Position numbers and translations under genes: made by a program. DNA of 56,091 nt from contig CADCQR010000107.1 in assembly GCA_902803685.1 (NCBI GenBank), forward strand, positions 1 to 56,091, given 5' to 3'. Of this stretch, positions 17,110 to 24,352 are shown piece after piece. The notes under the pieces are model-generated. The model had not been told where the DNA came from. It ran no database searches and saw nothing but the letters and a program-made list of their open reading frames with translations. Position 1 is the stretch's first letter; each line of letters starts with the position of its first letter. The stretch comes from an uncultured Erysipelotrichaceae bacterium (GTDB taxonomy: Bacteria > Bacillota_I > Bacilli_A > RF39 > UBA660).

Positions 17110-17134
17110 AAATAAGGTATATACCTTATTTTTA
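17110..17134 (+). terminator. Terminator or attenuator between rplS and lepB
   Basis: AAATAAGGT is followed by ATAT and ACCTTATTTTT, a near-perfect palindrome with a T-tail. It lies between the rplS stop and the lepB ribosome binding site, so it may reduce read-through into lepB. Confidence 0.65.
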
Positions 17135-17150
17135 TTGTTTGGAGAAAAAT

Positions 17151-17648
17151 ATGGATAAATTTAAAGCTTTTTTTAAAGAAAATGTATCATATATTGTAGT
17201 AATTATTTTGGTTTTATTGTTGAAATTATATGTAGTAAGTCCTATTAAGGTAAATGGTTCATCTATGTATCCTACATTGCATAATAAAGATATTATGATT
17301 CTTGATGAAATATCTTATAGGTTTAAAGAAATTCAAAGATTTGATATTGTTGTTTTGAAAGCAGACGACGAATATCTGATAAAGAGAGTAATTGGTTTAC
17401 CTGGGGAAAAGATCAAGTATGAAAACAATACTTTATATGTAAATGATGTTAAAGTAGAAGAACATTTTTCAGAGGAGATTACAAAAGATTTTGAAGTCGT
17501 TGTTCCAAAAGGGAAATATTATGTATTAGGCGATAATAGAACTAATTCAACAGATAGTCGTGTTTTAGGTCCGATAGATAGAAAACAAATATTAGGTAAA
17601 ACAAGCTTAACACTGTTACCGTTTGATAGGTTTGGAAAGAAAAATTAA
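17151..17648 (+). CDS. lepB: Signal peptidase I (prokaryotic Ser-Lys type)
   Basis: This is a 165-residue, single-helix type I signal peptidase that releases Sec-exported proteins. The nucleophile is Ser38 in NGSSMYPTL and the general base is Lys78 in LIKRVIGLPGE. The C-terminal GDNRTNSTDSRVLG box is intact. ATG 17151 follows GGAGA by five bases. It is the housekeeping enzyme, in contrast to the Ser-His SipW-type enzyme encoded one kilobase downstream. Confidence 0.95.
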   Translation: MDKFKAFFKENVSYIVVIILVLLLKLYVVSPIKVNGSSMYPTLHNKDIMILDEISYRFKEIQRFDIVVLKADDEYLIKRVIGLPGEKIKYENNTLYVNDVKVEEHFSEEITKDFEVVVPKGKYYVLGDNRTNSTDSRVLGPIDRKQILGKTSLTLLPFDRFGKKN

Positions 17649-17662
17649 CTTTTCTTTTTTTT
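17636..17662 (+). terminator. Terminator after lepB
   Basis: AAAGAAAA and TTTTCTTT arms flank a six-base loop and are followed by an eight-base T run. The stem overlaps the lepB stop and is A-T rich, so its strength is uncertain. Confidence 0.55.
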
Positions 17663-17838
17663 GTGTTTAATTGCCTTTCTTTTGGACAGATTAATATTAA
17701 AGTGTATGTATTTGTACGCTTTACATGATGGTGTCAAGTTCTTAATAATTTTTCTTTTAAATTTGGTTAATTTTAAATGGAATATCAAAATTTAATCATG
17801 CTACTTTACAAGTTAAAAAAAATTTATAACAAAACATA
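17663..17838 (+). promoter_or_regulatory. Non-coding upstream region of the SipW locus
   Basis: No gene is seen here. Two structures stand out. AAAGTGTA and TACGCTTT (about 17699-17722) can form an eight-base stem. GTTCTTA (17738-17744) and, on the other strand, GTTCTCA overlapping the -35 (17839-17845) both differ by one base from GTTCTYT, the SinR operator of Bacillus subtilis, whose target is the tasA operon. The SinR link is speculative; no sinR-like gene is in the window. Confidence 0.3.
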
Positions 17839-17867
17839 TTGAGAACTTTTTCGACATCACTTATAAT
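17839..17867 (+). promoter_or_regulatory. Sigma-A promoter of the SipW/TasA-like locus
   Basis: TTGAGA (17839-17844) and a perfect TATAAT (17862-17867) are 17 bases apart. The start would be near 17874, giving a 5' leader of about 150 bases before the ATG at 18026. Confidence 0.75.
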
Positions 17868-17874
17868 TATCTTA

Positions 17875-17997
17875 AGGTAAGATGGTAGGCTTCAGATATT
17901 GCCTACTGAATGGGGCTTACCTGGTATGTAATAATGTAACTTATGGTTAGTAGATTTGTGTTGGCCTTCACAGATTTTATGTATGAGTTATTATTAC
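17875..17997 (+). promoter_or_regulatory. Structured 5' leader RNA of unknown class
   Basis: Two nested stem-loops are predicted by hand. First domain: AGGTAAG (17875-17881) pairs with CTTACCT (17916-17922), enclosing GTAGGC (17885-17890) with GCCTAC (17901-17906). The hairpin loop TTCAG (17891-17895) can also pair with CTGAA (17906-17910), a pseudoknot-like option. Second domain: GTAATAATGTAAC (17928-17940) pairs with GTTATTATTAC (17987-17997), with a two-base bulge. It encloses AGATTTGTG (17952-17960) with CACAGATTT (17969-17977) around loop TTGGCCTT. The ribosome binding site lies just beyond. I do not recognise it as a known riboswitch. No T-tract follows either domain, so control of translation or RNA stability is more likely than termination. 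Confidence 0.6.
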
Positions 17998-18025
17998 TAT
18001 ATTCAATTTGAAAGGAAGTAGGAGA

Positions 18026-18595
18026 ATGAGAAATAAGAAAAAAGTTGGTGCTTTAGCTCTAGCTTTAGCATCAGTAGCAGCATTAGGTGTTGGTTATGCT
18101 GTTATCAATACTGTAGATTTAAGTATTAATAGTAGTACTGCAAATGCAGTTGCACAACAAACAAACTTTGATGTTAAATTTACTAATGCAGCATTGACAG
18201 GAGATGCAACACCTGTTGGAAATGGAGAAAATGATTCAACTGTAACAATCGCAGCTGATGGATTGAGTTCAACATTTAATATCAAAGGTTTAACAAAAGA
18301 AGGAGATACTGCTACTATTACTTATACAATAACTAATGCTTCAAATGATTTGGATGCTACATTAGCTATTACTACAGTAGATCCAATTACTGGTAAAGGT
18401 GTAACTAATAGTAATACTGAATGGTTTGATATTTCTACTGTAATCAATGATAATGCAAATGCTTTATCATCTGAAGACGGAAGTAATACAAGAACAGCAA
18501 CTGTTACTATCACATTAAATAAAACACCAATTAGTGCTGATCAAACAGCTACTGTAACTTGTAAATTAACTGCTACACCAGTAGCACATAGCTAA
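18026..18595 (+). CDS. TasA/camelysin-like SipW-dependent exported protein
   Basis: This 189-residue protein has a SipW-type signal peptide (MRNKKKVGALALALASVAALGVGYA), read here as basic start, hydrophobic core, then GVGYA. The mature part is Thr/Asn/Asp-rich and beta-stranded, with no cysteine pair and no sortase motif, like TasA/camelysin fibre subunits. TasA-type proteins form extracellular fibres of biofilms. ATG 18026 follows AAGGA; an upstream TTG at 18008 overlaps that site. It has the best promoter and leader in the locus and lies 53 bases before the SipW-type peptidase, so it is probably the major subunit. Exact family membership is inferred. Confidence 0.72.
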   Translation: MRNKKKVGALALALASVAALGVGYAVINTVDLSINSSTANAVAQQTNFDVKFTNAALTGDATPVGNGENDSTVTIAADGLSSTFNIKGLTKEGDTATITYTITNASNDLDATLAITTVDPITGKGVTNSNTEWFDISTVINDNANALSSEDGSNTRTATVTITLNKTPISADQTATVTCKLTATPVAHS

Positions 18596-18648
18596 TAGTA
18601 ATTATTAGTTAGCAATTATAAGGCCTTAAGTCTGAAGGAGTAAGGAGT

Positions 18649-19776
18649 ATGAAGAAAGATAAATTGAATATGTATTTATTAGAAGTAGCTTTAGTTGTAT
18701 TTTTTCTGATTGCTCTTTTCTCTAAAGGACTATTATCTAATAAAATAATAATATCAATATTTTTATTAATATATGCAATATTCGTAAAGCTAAAGGTAAA
18801 GAGGTCTAGGGTTATCTCAATACAACAAAAGGATATTACTATTGCTATGTCGATATTTGCTGTTTTCTATGTAGTATTTTACTATGTGATTGGTTATTAT
18901 ACTGGTTATTGTTATTCAATATATAAATTTGGTCTTAATGTGATTTTAAGATATATTCTTCCAATAACAATGATTATTGTATCGACAGAAGTAATTAGAA
19001 ATGAATTTTTAAGTGATAAGTCAAAGTTATCTAGAATTTTAACTTTAATAGTTACTGTTTTAGCTGACGTTGTTACTTATACTAATATTTATAGAATAAC
19101 TAGTTTAGATAGATTACTCTCAGCTTTAGGTTATGTTTTATTTGCATCAATATCTTGCAATTTACTATTTAATTATGTAAATAATCGTTATGGTATGAAA
19201 CCTAATATTATTTACAGACTTATAACAATTTTATATTTGTATATTATACCTATAACACCAGATGTATTCATTTACTTTCAAACTTTTTGTAGGATTTTAT
19301 ATCCAATTGTTATTTATATATTTATTGATAATAATTATGGAGAAAAGAAAAAATTGATTTCTATAAAAAGCAGAAGGATAGGTACGGCATCAACGATTGC
19401 TGTCTCCGTATTTATGGTGTTGCTTATTATGTTGATATCATGTAAATTTCAGTATGGTATTTTAGTAATTGGGTCTGGTTCTATGAGTGGTTCAATCGAA
19501 ATTGGTGATGCTGTAATTTATAATTCTCATGCAAAGCCTGAAGAGATTGATATAGGTAATGTTATTGTCTTTAGAAAAGATTTTAAGTATGTTATTCATA
19601 GAGTTGTAGATAAGGAGCAAGTAAATGGTGAGTATAGATTTTATACAAAAGGTGATAACAATGTTCAGGAGGATGCCGGTTATGTTACTGAAGAAAATTT
19701 AGTTGGTAACGTTAGGTTAAAATTAAGAAAAGTGGGTTTACCAACAGTTTGGTTAAATCAAATGTTTAGAAGATAA
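18649..19776 (+). CDS. SipW-type (ER-type, Ser-His) signal peptidase with multi-pass N-terminal domain
   Basis: The C-terminal ~125 residues are an ER/SipW-type signal peptidase. Ser278 lies in IGSGSMSGS, His317 in VIHRVV replaces the usual lysine, and Asp336 lies in TKGDNN. The first ~260 residues hold about eight hydrophobic segments absent from Bacillus SipW (about 190 residues in all). SipW processes the TasA-type precursors. The flanking genes encode three such precursors, so this enzyme is almost certainly dedicated to them. AAGGAG precedes the ATG. What the membrane extension does is unknown; it may organise fibre assembly. Confidence 0.88.
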   Translation: MKKDKLNMYLLEVALVVFFLIALFSKGLLSNKIIISIFLLIYAIFVKLKVKRSRVISIQQKDITIAMSIFAVFYVVFYYVIGYYTGYCYSIYKFGLNVILRYILPITMIIVSTEVIRNEFLSDKSKLSRILTLIVTVLADVVTYTNIYRITSLDRLLSALGYVLFASISCNLLFNYVNNRYGMKPNIIYRLITILYLYIIPITPDVFIYFQTFCRILYPIVIYIFIDNNYGEKKKLISIKSRRIGTASTIAVSVFMVLLIMLISCKFQYGILVIGSGSMSGSIEIGDAVIYNSHAKPEEIDIGNVIVFRKDFKYVIHRVVDKEQVNGEYRFYTKGDNNVQEDAGYVTEENLVGNVRLKLRKVGLPTVWLNQMFRR

Positions 19777-19795
19777 AATGAAAGGGGTATAAAAA

Positions 19796-21133
19796 ATGGC
19801 AAGTAGTAGAAGTGAGGATGTAAAAAGAAATTCAGTGACATTGTTGGTAATGGCATTATTTATCTTTTTTGCTGGATGTTTTGGTTTTGGCTATTATTCT
19901 TCATTAGCTGAACCTAAGTATATTAAATATACTGAAGAAAGCAATCTTGATTATAAAGTATGTTTAAAAGATAATTCATTTTATGAGGGAAAGTGTTTAA
20001 AGAAAGGTAATCAGTATGTATCATCTTTAATTGATTACATACCAGCAACTTTTAGTTATAATTTGAAGTTTCCTGATGATGATGTAGAATATAGTTATTC
20101 ATATAAAATTGAAGCTGAATTCGATGTAAAAGATAAGGATAATAAAAAGTCACTTTTTACAAAAAAAGAAGTATTATATGAATCAAATAATATGACAGTT
20201 CAGAACAGTGCTAACATTAACTATACTTTGAATATAGATTATAATAAGTATAATAATATATTAAGCAGTTTTATTGATATGTATAATTTGGATGAAACTA
20301 CTAATACCTTAAAAGTAAGTATGTATGTTGATGCTAGTGTTGGAAATACTGAAATTAATGAAATTAGTAAAGATTCTGTTATTAGTTTATCTATTCCATT
20401 GACTAGAAAAACTACCAATTTTGATATTATTGGTACAGAAGCTAATAGTAAAAGTAAAGATATTTTAATAAAGAATGATGGGGATTTCTCAGAGTATTTA
20501 ATATTAAGTCTTGGATGTTTTGCTATCGCATTAGTTCTTATCGCTTATGATATTGCCTATGTAAGGAAGAATAGAACTTATAAAGAAATTTATGATAGCA
20601 GAATTAGAAAAATTACTTCAACTTATGATTCTTACATTCAGAAGATTAATGGTAATTATCCAATTGGGGCTTCTCAGATTTGTAAGGTAGTAAGCTTTAG
20701 AGATTTGTTAGAAATTAAAGACACTGTAGATAAGCCATTATTGATGTTAGAGAATTCTGATAAAACAGGAACTTTCTTCTTAATTCCTTTGGATGAAGGT
20801 GTTATATATACCTATGCTTTAAGAATAGAAGATATCGTTGCTGAAATGAATGGTGATTCTGCACCAGATTATGATGTTGATGATATAACTGCAGATGTTA
20901 AAGCAGAAAAGAAAACATATACTAAAGAACGTATTAAAGAGGATATTGAGAAGACGCAAAGCATCAAAATTGTTGATGATGAAAATGCAATTAGAGGTAC
21001 GAAAGATTCTGATGAGGATTTGTATGATCAATTAGATAAAACTAGTACATTTAAAGTTATTAAAGATAGCAACGTAAGAAGAAATAATAGTAGAAAATCA
21101 ACTAAGAAAAAGGCTAAGAAAAAAAATTCTTAA
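19796..21133 (+). CDS. DUF5305-like bitopic surface protein (paralogue 2)
   Basis: There is a short basic N-terminus, a helix (about residues 13-34), an extracytoplasmic domain (about 35-228) with YTEESNLDYKVCLK ... CLKKGNQYVSSLIDY, a second helix (about 229-252), and a cytoplasmic tail with VSFRDLLEIKDTVDKPLLML. The tail ends in a charged, lysine-rich extension. Both outside domain and tail match the gene at 15103-16611 in order and motifs. Here it follows the signal peptidase by 19 bases, in the place where an anchoring or assembly partner could be expected. Function is not established. Confidence 0.72.
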   Translation: MASSRSEDVKRNSVTLLVMALFIFFAGCFGFGYYSSLAEPKYIKYTEESNLDYKVCLKDNSFYEGKCLKKGNQYVSSLIDYIPATFSYNLKFPDDDVEYSYSYKIEAEFDVKDKDNKKSLFTKKEVLYESNNMTVQNSANINYTLNIDYNKYNNILSSFIDMYNLDETTNTLKVSMYVDASVGNTEINEISKDSVISLSIPLTRKTTNFDIIGTEANSKSKDILIKNDGDFSEYLILSLGCFAIALVLIAYDIAYVRKNRTYKEIYDSRIRKITSTYDSYIQKINGNYPIGASQICKVVSFRDLLEIKDTVDKPLLMLENSDKTGTFFLIPLDEGVIYTYALRIEDIVAEMNGDSAPDYDVDDITADVKAEKKTYTKERIKEDIEKTQSIKIVDDENAIRGTKDSDEDLYDQLDKTSTFKVIKDSNVRRNNSRKSTKKKAKKKNS

Positions 21134-21143
21134 AATAGATGAA

Positions 21144-21174
21144 AATAAACACTATCTTTATGATAGTGTTTATT
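21144..21174 (+). terminator. Perfect 13-bp hairpin inside the locus
   Basis: AATAAACACTATC (21144-21156) and GATAGTGTTTATT (21162-21174) pair perfectly around TTTAT. The T-tract is weak (TTTATTATG). It may partly terminate transcription or stabilise the upstream mRNA, which would let upstream and downstream genes be expressed at different levels. Confidence 0.55.
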
Positions 21175-21213
21175 ATGATTAATCTTATAGATTTATATTA
21201 TTGGGAGGACTAT

Positions 21214-21759
21214 ATGTATAGAAAAACAAAATTATATTTATTGTTTATATTCTTATTTGTATTTGCTTTTCTGACATTAGGTTATGCTTTAATTGTTGGT
21301 ATTGATTTAAATGTTGGTGGTACGGTAACGGCAAAATTGACTGGGGAACCAATAGTAGATACTTATTCAGTAAGATTTGATCAGATTGAGCAATATTCTG
21401 GATCCACTAATGATATTGCTTTTTCTAATATGGCCATTACTGGAGAGGACCAAAATGAGGCTACTTTTAGCGTTTCTGGTATGAAGGGCTATGGGGATGT
21501 AGCTACTATAAAATATAGTATTGTTAATGACAGTACTATTGCAAATGCTAATTTTACTATTAATACAACTAATAGTAATAGTGAGTTTTTCAGTGTCACT
21601 TCTAATCTTTATGATGCAACTTTAACGAATAATGTTACTACCTTAGCTCCCGGAGCAACTGCACATTTGGTAATAAAAATTAAGTCAATTAAAGTTTCAA
21701 CTGACGCGAATAAGTCTACAGATATTGGAGTTTCTATTCGTGCGGTTAAGAGTAGTTAG
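21214..21759 (+). CDS. TasA/camelysin-like SipW-dependent exported protein (second subunit)
   Basis: This 181-residue exported protein begins MYRKTKLYLLFIFLFVF and continues to LTLGYALIVGIDLNVGG, a SipW-type signal. The mature part is Thr/Ser/Asn-rich with alternating beta-strands and no cysteines. The segment FSVSGMKGYGDVATIKYSIVN parallels FNIKGLTKEGDTATITYTITN of the gene at 18026, so the two are homologous subunits. ATG 21214 is nine bases downstream of GGGAGG. It lies just after the 13-bp hairpin. Confidence 0.7.
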   Translation: MYRKTKLYLLFIFLFVFAFLTLGYALIVGIDLNVGGTVTAKLTGEPIVDTYSVRFDQIEQYSGSTNDIAFSNMAITGEDQNEATFSVSGMKGYGDVATIKYSIVNDSTIANANFTINTTNSNSEFFSVTSNLYDATLTNNVTTLAPGATAHLVIKIKSIKVSTDANKSTDIGVSIRAVKSS

Positions 21760-21770
21760 GGGGTGTGATG

Positions 21771-23048
21771 ATGAATAAAATATTTAAAAATATTAAGGAG
21801 TATTTTTCAAAAAGAAAAGAGTTAAAGTTCTTCTTAGCAATTATTTTATTTATTGTAGCAACTACTTTGACTTTAGGTATTGGTTATGCTGAGGTGTTTG
21901 TTGACTTGTCAGTTGAGGGTGATGCTTCATTAGATAGACAACAAGGCATTGTTATAACAAATGTTTCTGTTGCTTCTATGACTTCTGGAGCAAGTGTTGA
22001 TATAACTAATTATGTTGGAACAGCTTTAAATACAGATATTAATTTAACAACGGATAATTCATCTAATGTAAGACTTTTAGTTACGGTAAAGAATACAACA
22101 GCTTATAATTATAAGTTGAATGGTGTTAATTATGATAGTACCGGTTCTAATAATGGTATGTTTTATTCGAATGTTGATATTGTTCCAACGCTTAGTGATG
22201 GCTCTTTAATTGTTACTGATATAATTAAGGGTGGTGAAACTAAGAATTTTTATGTTACCTATTCTTATGGTGATGGATATAAAGGGAATGCTGCTTTGAG
22301 TGGATTGGTTAATTTTAATTTCACGGAAGTAAGGACCGTATATTTTCAATTGCCGGCCGACTGGTCATCTGGTCATTATGTAAATATATTCTTATTTAGT
22401 TCGACAAATAGTGGTGTTAACAATGCTAATTGGCCAGGAGTGCTTACCACTTTGACTGATTCTACTAAAAATATATATTCTTATACTTTTGCAGCTAATG
22501 AAGATTATACTATATATGATGGAATGATTTTTGCTGATTTTAATGATACTAAGCGTCAGACTGTAGATATATCATTAACGCCAGCTTTAATGGGTTCTGT
22601 GTGGGTTCCGGAATTATATACTCCGACTGCTTCTAATCAGATTAGGGTATTTTCCAATGTTAGAAGTGGATATCAGCCGTATATATATATGTTTAAAACG
22701 GTTGGTAGTACGACTACGCAGAATAAAAAATGGCCTGGTGTTGCCTTTACAACTAAGCAAACTAATGACTTTTATTCTACTGTTATTGATCCTTCTGCTT
22801 ATCAATATATGATTTTTAATAATGGTGGCAATGGTAAGCAGACGAACAATATATTGATTGATCCGTACAGGACTCATCAAGATATATCTTTCTTGATTAC
22901 AGGTACTAAAGGAGAAACTATTGGAAGACGTTACTATCTTGGTAGCTGGCATAATTACTATACTTGGTTAAATAGTGAATATACTAGTTGGAATTCAGGT
23001 GATAATGCAAAGTTTGCTGCTGCACAAACGGCATTGGGCTATAGTTAA
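21771..23048 (+). CDS. SipW-dependent exported protein with two CBM26-like starch-binding modules
   Basis: The protein has 425 residues. A SipW-type signal (about 19-40, ending LTLGIGYA) is followed by a TasA-like beta domain (about 41-185). Two tandem modules follow, at about 188-270 and 290-365. Each carries the CBM26 pattern: an aromatic-rich strand, WPG (Trp221, Trp321), then IF[AN]-D/N-x-GG or DFND, and K-Q-T (RQTVDI; KQTNNI). CBM26 modules bind starch and are usually found in amylases. No catalytic domain is present, so the likely role is adhesion. The C-terminus is tyrosine/tryptophan-rich. ATG 21771 follows AGGGGGTG. It closes the locus before a strong terminator. Confidence 0.72.
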   Translation: MNKIFKNIKEYFSKRKELKFFLAIILFIVATTLTLGIGYAEVFVDLSVEGDASLDRQQGIVITNVSVASMTSGASVDITNYVGTALNTDINLTTDNSSNVRLLVTVKNTTAYNYKLNGVNYDSTGSNNGMFYSNVDIVPTLSDGSLIVTDIIKGGETKNFYVTYSYGDGYKGNAALSGLVNFNFTEVRTVYFQLPADWSSGHYVNIFLFSSTNSGVNNANWPGVLTTLTDSTKNIYSYTFAANEDYTIYDGMIFADFNDTKRQTVDISLTPALMGSVWVPELYTPTASNQIRVFSNVRSGYQPYIYMFKTVGSTTTQNKKWPGVAFTTKQTNDFYSTVIDPSAYQYMIFNNGGNGKQTNNILIDPYRTHQDISFLITGTKGETIGRRYYLGSWHNYYTWLNSEYTSWNSGDNAKFAAAQTALGYS

Positions 23049-23075
23049 TAGAAGGTAAACCTTCTATTTTTTTTT
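23047..23075 (+). terminator. Strong terminator of the SipW locus
   Basis: AATAGAAGGT and ACCTTCTATT form a ten-base stem, directly followed by nine T. It overlaps the last stop codon. Confidence 0.9.
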
Positions 23076-23120
23076 GATTAAAGATTTTCTATATATTTTA
23101 TATCAAAACATCAAAAAGTG

Positions 23121-23129
23121 TGGTATAAT
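23121..23129 (+). promoter_or_regulatory. Extended -10 promoter
   Basis: TGGTATAAT (TG-N-TATAAT) lies 24 bases before the next ATG, with GGGGG as ribosome binding site between them. No clear -35 is visible, which is common for extended -10 promoters. Confidence 0.6.
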
Positions 23130-23152
23130 ACATACTAAATTTAGGGGGATTT

Positions 23153-24286
23153 ATGGAAGATATTAGAAAATTAGTAGCTAGTAATTTACTTAGCATACTT
23201 TGTGAATTTGATGATCTTGTTTTAGTTGACGAGAGAAACCTTAACGTATTTATAGATGAGTTATCTGATTTAGAAAAAAAGGAAGTATATCCATTGGGCG
23301 AAAAGTCTACTTTAGTTTTTCGAAAAGAAGTAGGTTTGTTTGATAATGGTACTAAGCAAGATATTACACAAATTGCAACATTCTTAGGTGAAAAAAAATC
23401 ACGTGTCGTTGATCTTATGGAATATGGCTATAGTTTTCTTCCTATGCGTTTAGAAGTAAATAATCACAAACCTATTTGTAAAATGAGTTCTGCTATAGTT
23501 AATCCCGATTTTAAAAATGATTCTATTTATAATCTTGGATTACCTAGTAGAGTCCTTAAGCGTCTTGAGAAGAATAATATTTTTACTCTAAGAGATTTAT
23601 TATGTTTTAATAAAGCTGATTTAAATAATATGTGGATAACAAAAACTAGCTTTGATTTGATTGCTAATGTTATTCATTCTTTAGGTTTAAAGTTTTATGA
23701 TGAACTTACTCCACAAGAAAGGGCTTTTGTTGTTGCTAGTTCTACAGAAGAAGAAATAAATAATTCTTCAATTGGTTGGATTTGTCACATTTACGATTTA
23801 TTAAGAAATAGAGTTGATAAATATAGTGTTGGTAGTATTGAGGATTTAAAGACATTTTTAATCATACACCCGATAAAGGAATGTGATGCTGTTTTGGCTA
23901 AAGCAGCTGAATTAGGAATAAATCTTATTAATGATATGGCTCTTAAGTATGATAGTGATATATCTATTTTAGGCTTTTCGGATGACTTAGTTAGCTTTTT
24001 GAAATCCCAAGGAATTTTGAGTGTTAGAGATTTAACTCATAGACAAATGTCATTTTATCGTGAAAATGACTACTTGAGTGAGTATGATATTAATTTTATT
24101 TTTCAAGCAGTACATGGCGTGGGATTATCATTTGTTGATGAGGTTAAACCTATTGTTATGAATAGAGGTGAGGATAACAAAGTTATTATTCCTAGTATCA
24201 ATTTAACTCCATCTTCTGTAAAGTCTGGTTATCAATCTGGTAGTGGGTATTCAATAAGGAAATTAAGAAGAAATAATCATGATTGA
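23153..24286 (+). CDS. Sigma region 4-like HTH plus two RNAP alpha-CTD-like domains
   Basis: Residues about 55-97 (VFRKEVGLFDNGTKQDI then TQIATFLGEKKSRVVDLMEYG) read like the region 4 helix-turn-helix of a sigma factor. Residues about 124-182 (SIYNLGLPSRVLKRLEKNNI, TLRDLL, HSLGLKF) match the RNA polymerase alpha C-terminal domain, and about 270-328 (SILGFSDDLVSFLKSQGI, VRDL, HGVGLSF) is a second, weaker copy. There is no sigma region 2 and no alpha N-terminal domain, so it is neither a whole sigma factor nor an alpha subunit. It is probably a DNA- or polymerase-binding regulator. It lies just after the SipW locus with its own promoter and terminator. Confidence 0.7.
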   Translation: MEDIRKLVASNLLSILCEFDDLVLVDERNLNVFIDELSDLEKKEVYPLGEKSTLVFRKEVGLFDNGTKQDITQIATFLGEKKSRVVDLMEYGYSFLPMRLEVNNHKPICKMSSAIVNPDFKNDSIYNLGLPSRVLKRLEKNNIFTLRDLLCFNKADLNNMWITKTSFDLIANVIHSLGLKFYDELTPQERAFVVASSTEEEINNSSIGWICHIYDLLRNRVDKYSVGSIEDLKTFLIIHPIKECDAVLAKAAELGINLINDMALKYDSDISILGFSDDLVSFLKSQGILSVRDLTHRQMSFYRENDYLSEYDINFIFQAVHGVGLSFVDEVKPIVMNRGEDNKVIIPSINLTPSSVKSGYQSGSGYSIRKLRRNNHD

Positions 24287-24308
24287 AAAGTCTGTAAGGA
24301 CTTTTTTT
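24286..24308 (+). terminator. Rho-independent terminator
   Basis: AAAAGTC (24286-24292) and GACTTTT pair around TGTAAG, followed by a T run. It starts at the preceding stop codon. Confidence 0.8.
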
Positions 24309-24352
24309 TATGTTTATAATGTTGTTTAATATTAATAGAAGATGAGGTGCTT

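Noticed and set aside
17016..17150. 45-residue N-terminal extension of signal peptidase I
   Set aside because: It runs through rplS and the terminator; the ATG at 17151 has a good ribosome binding site and gives the normal single-helix N-terminus.
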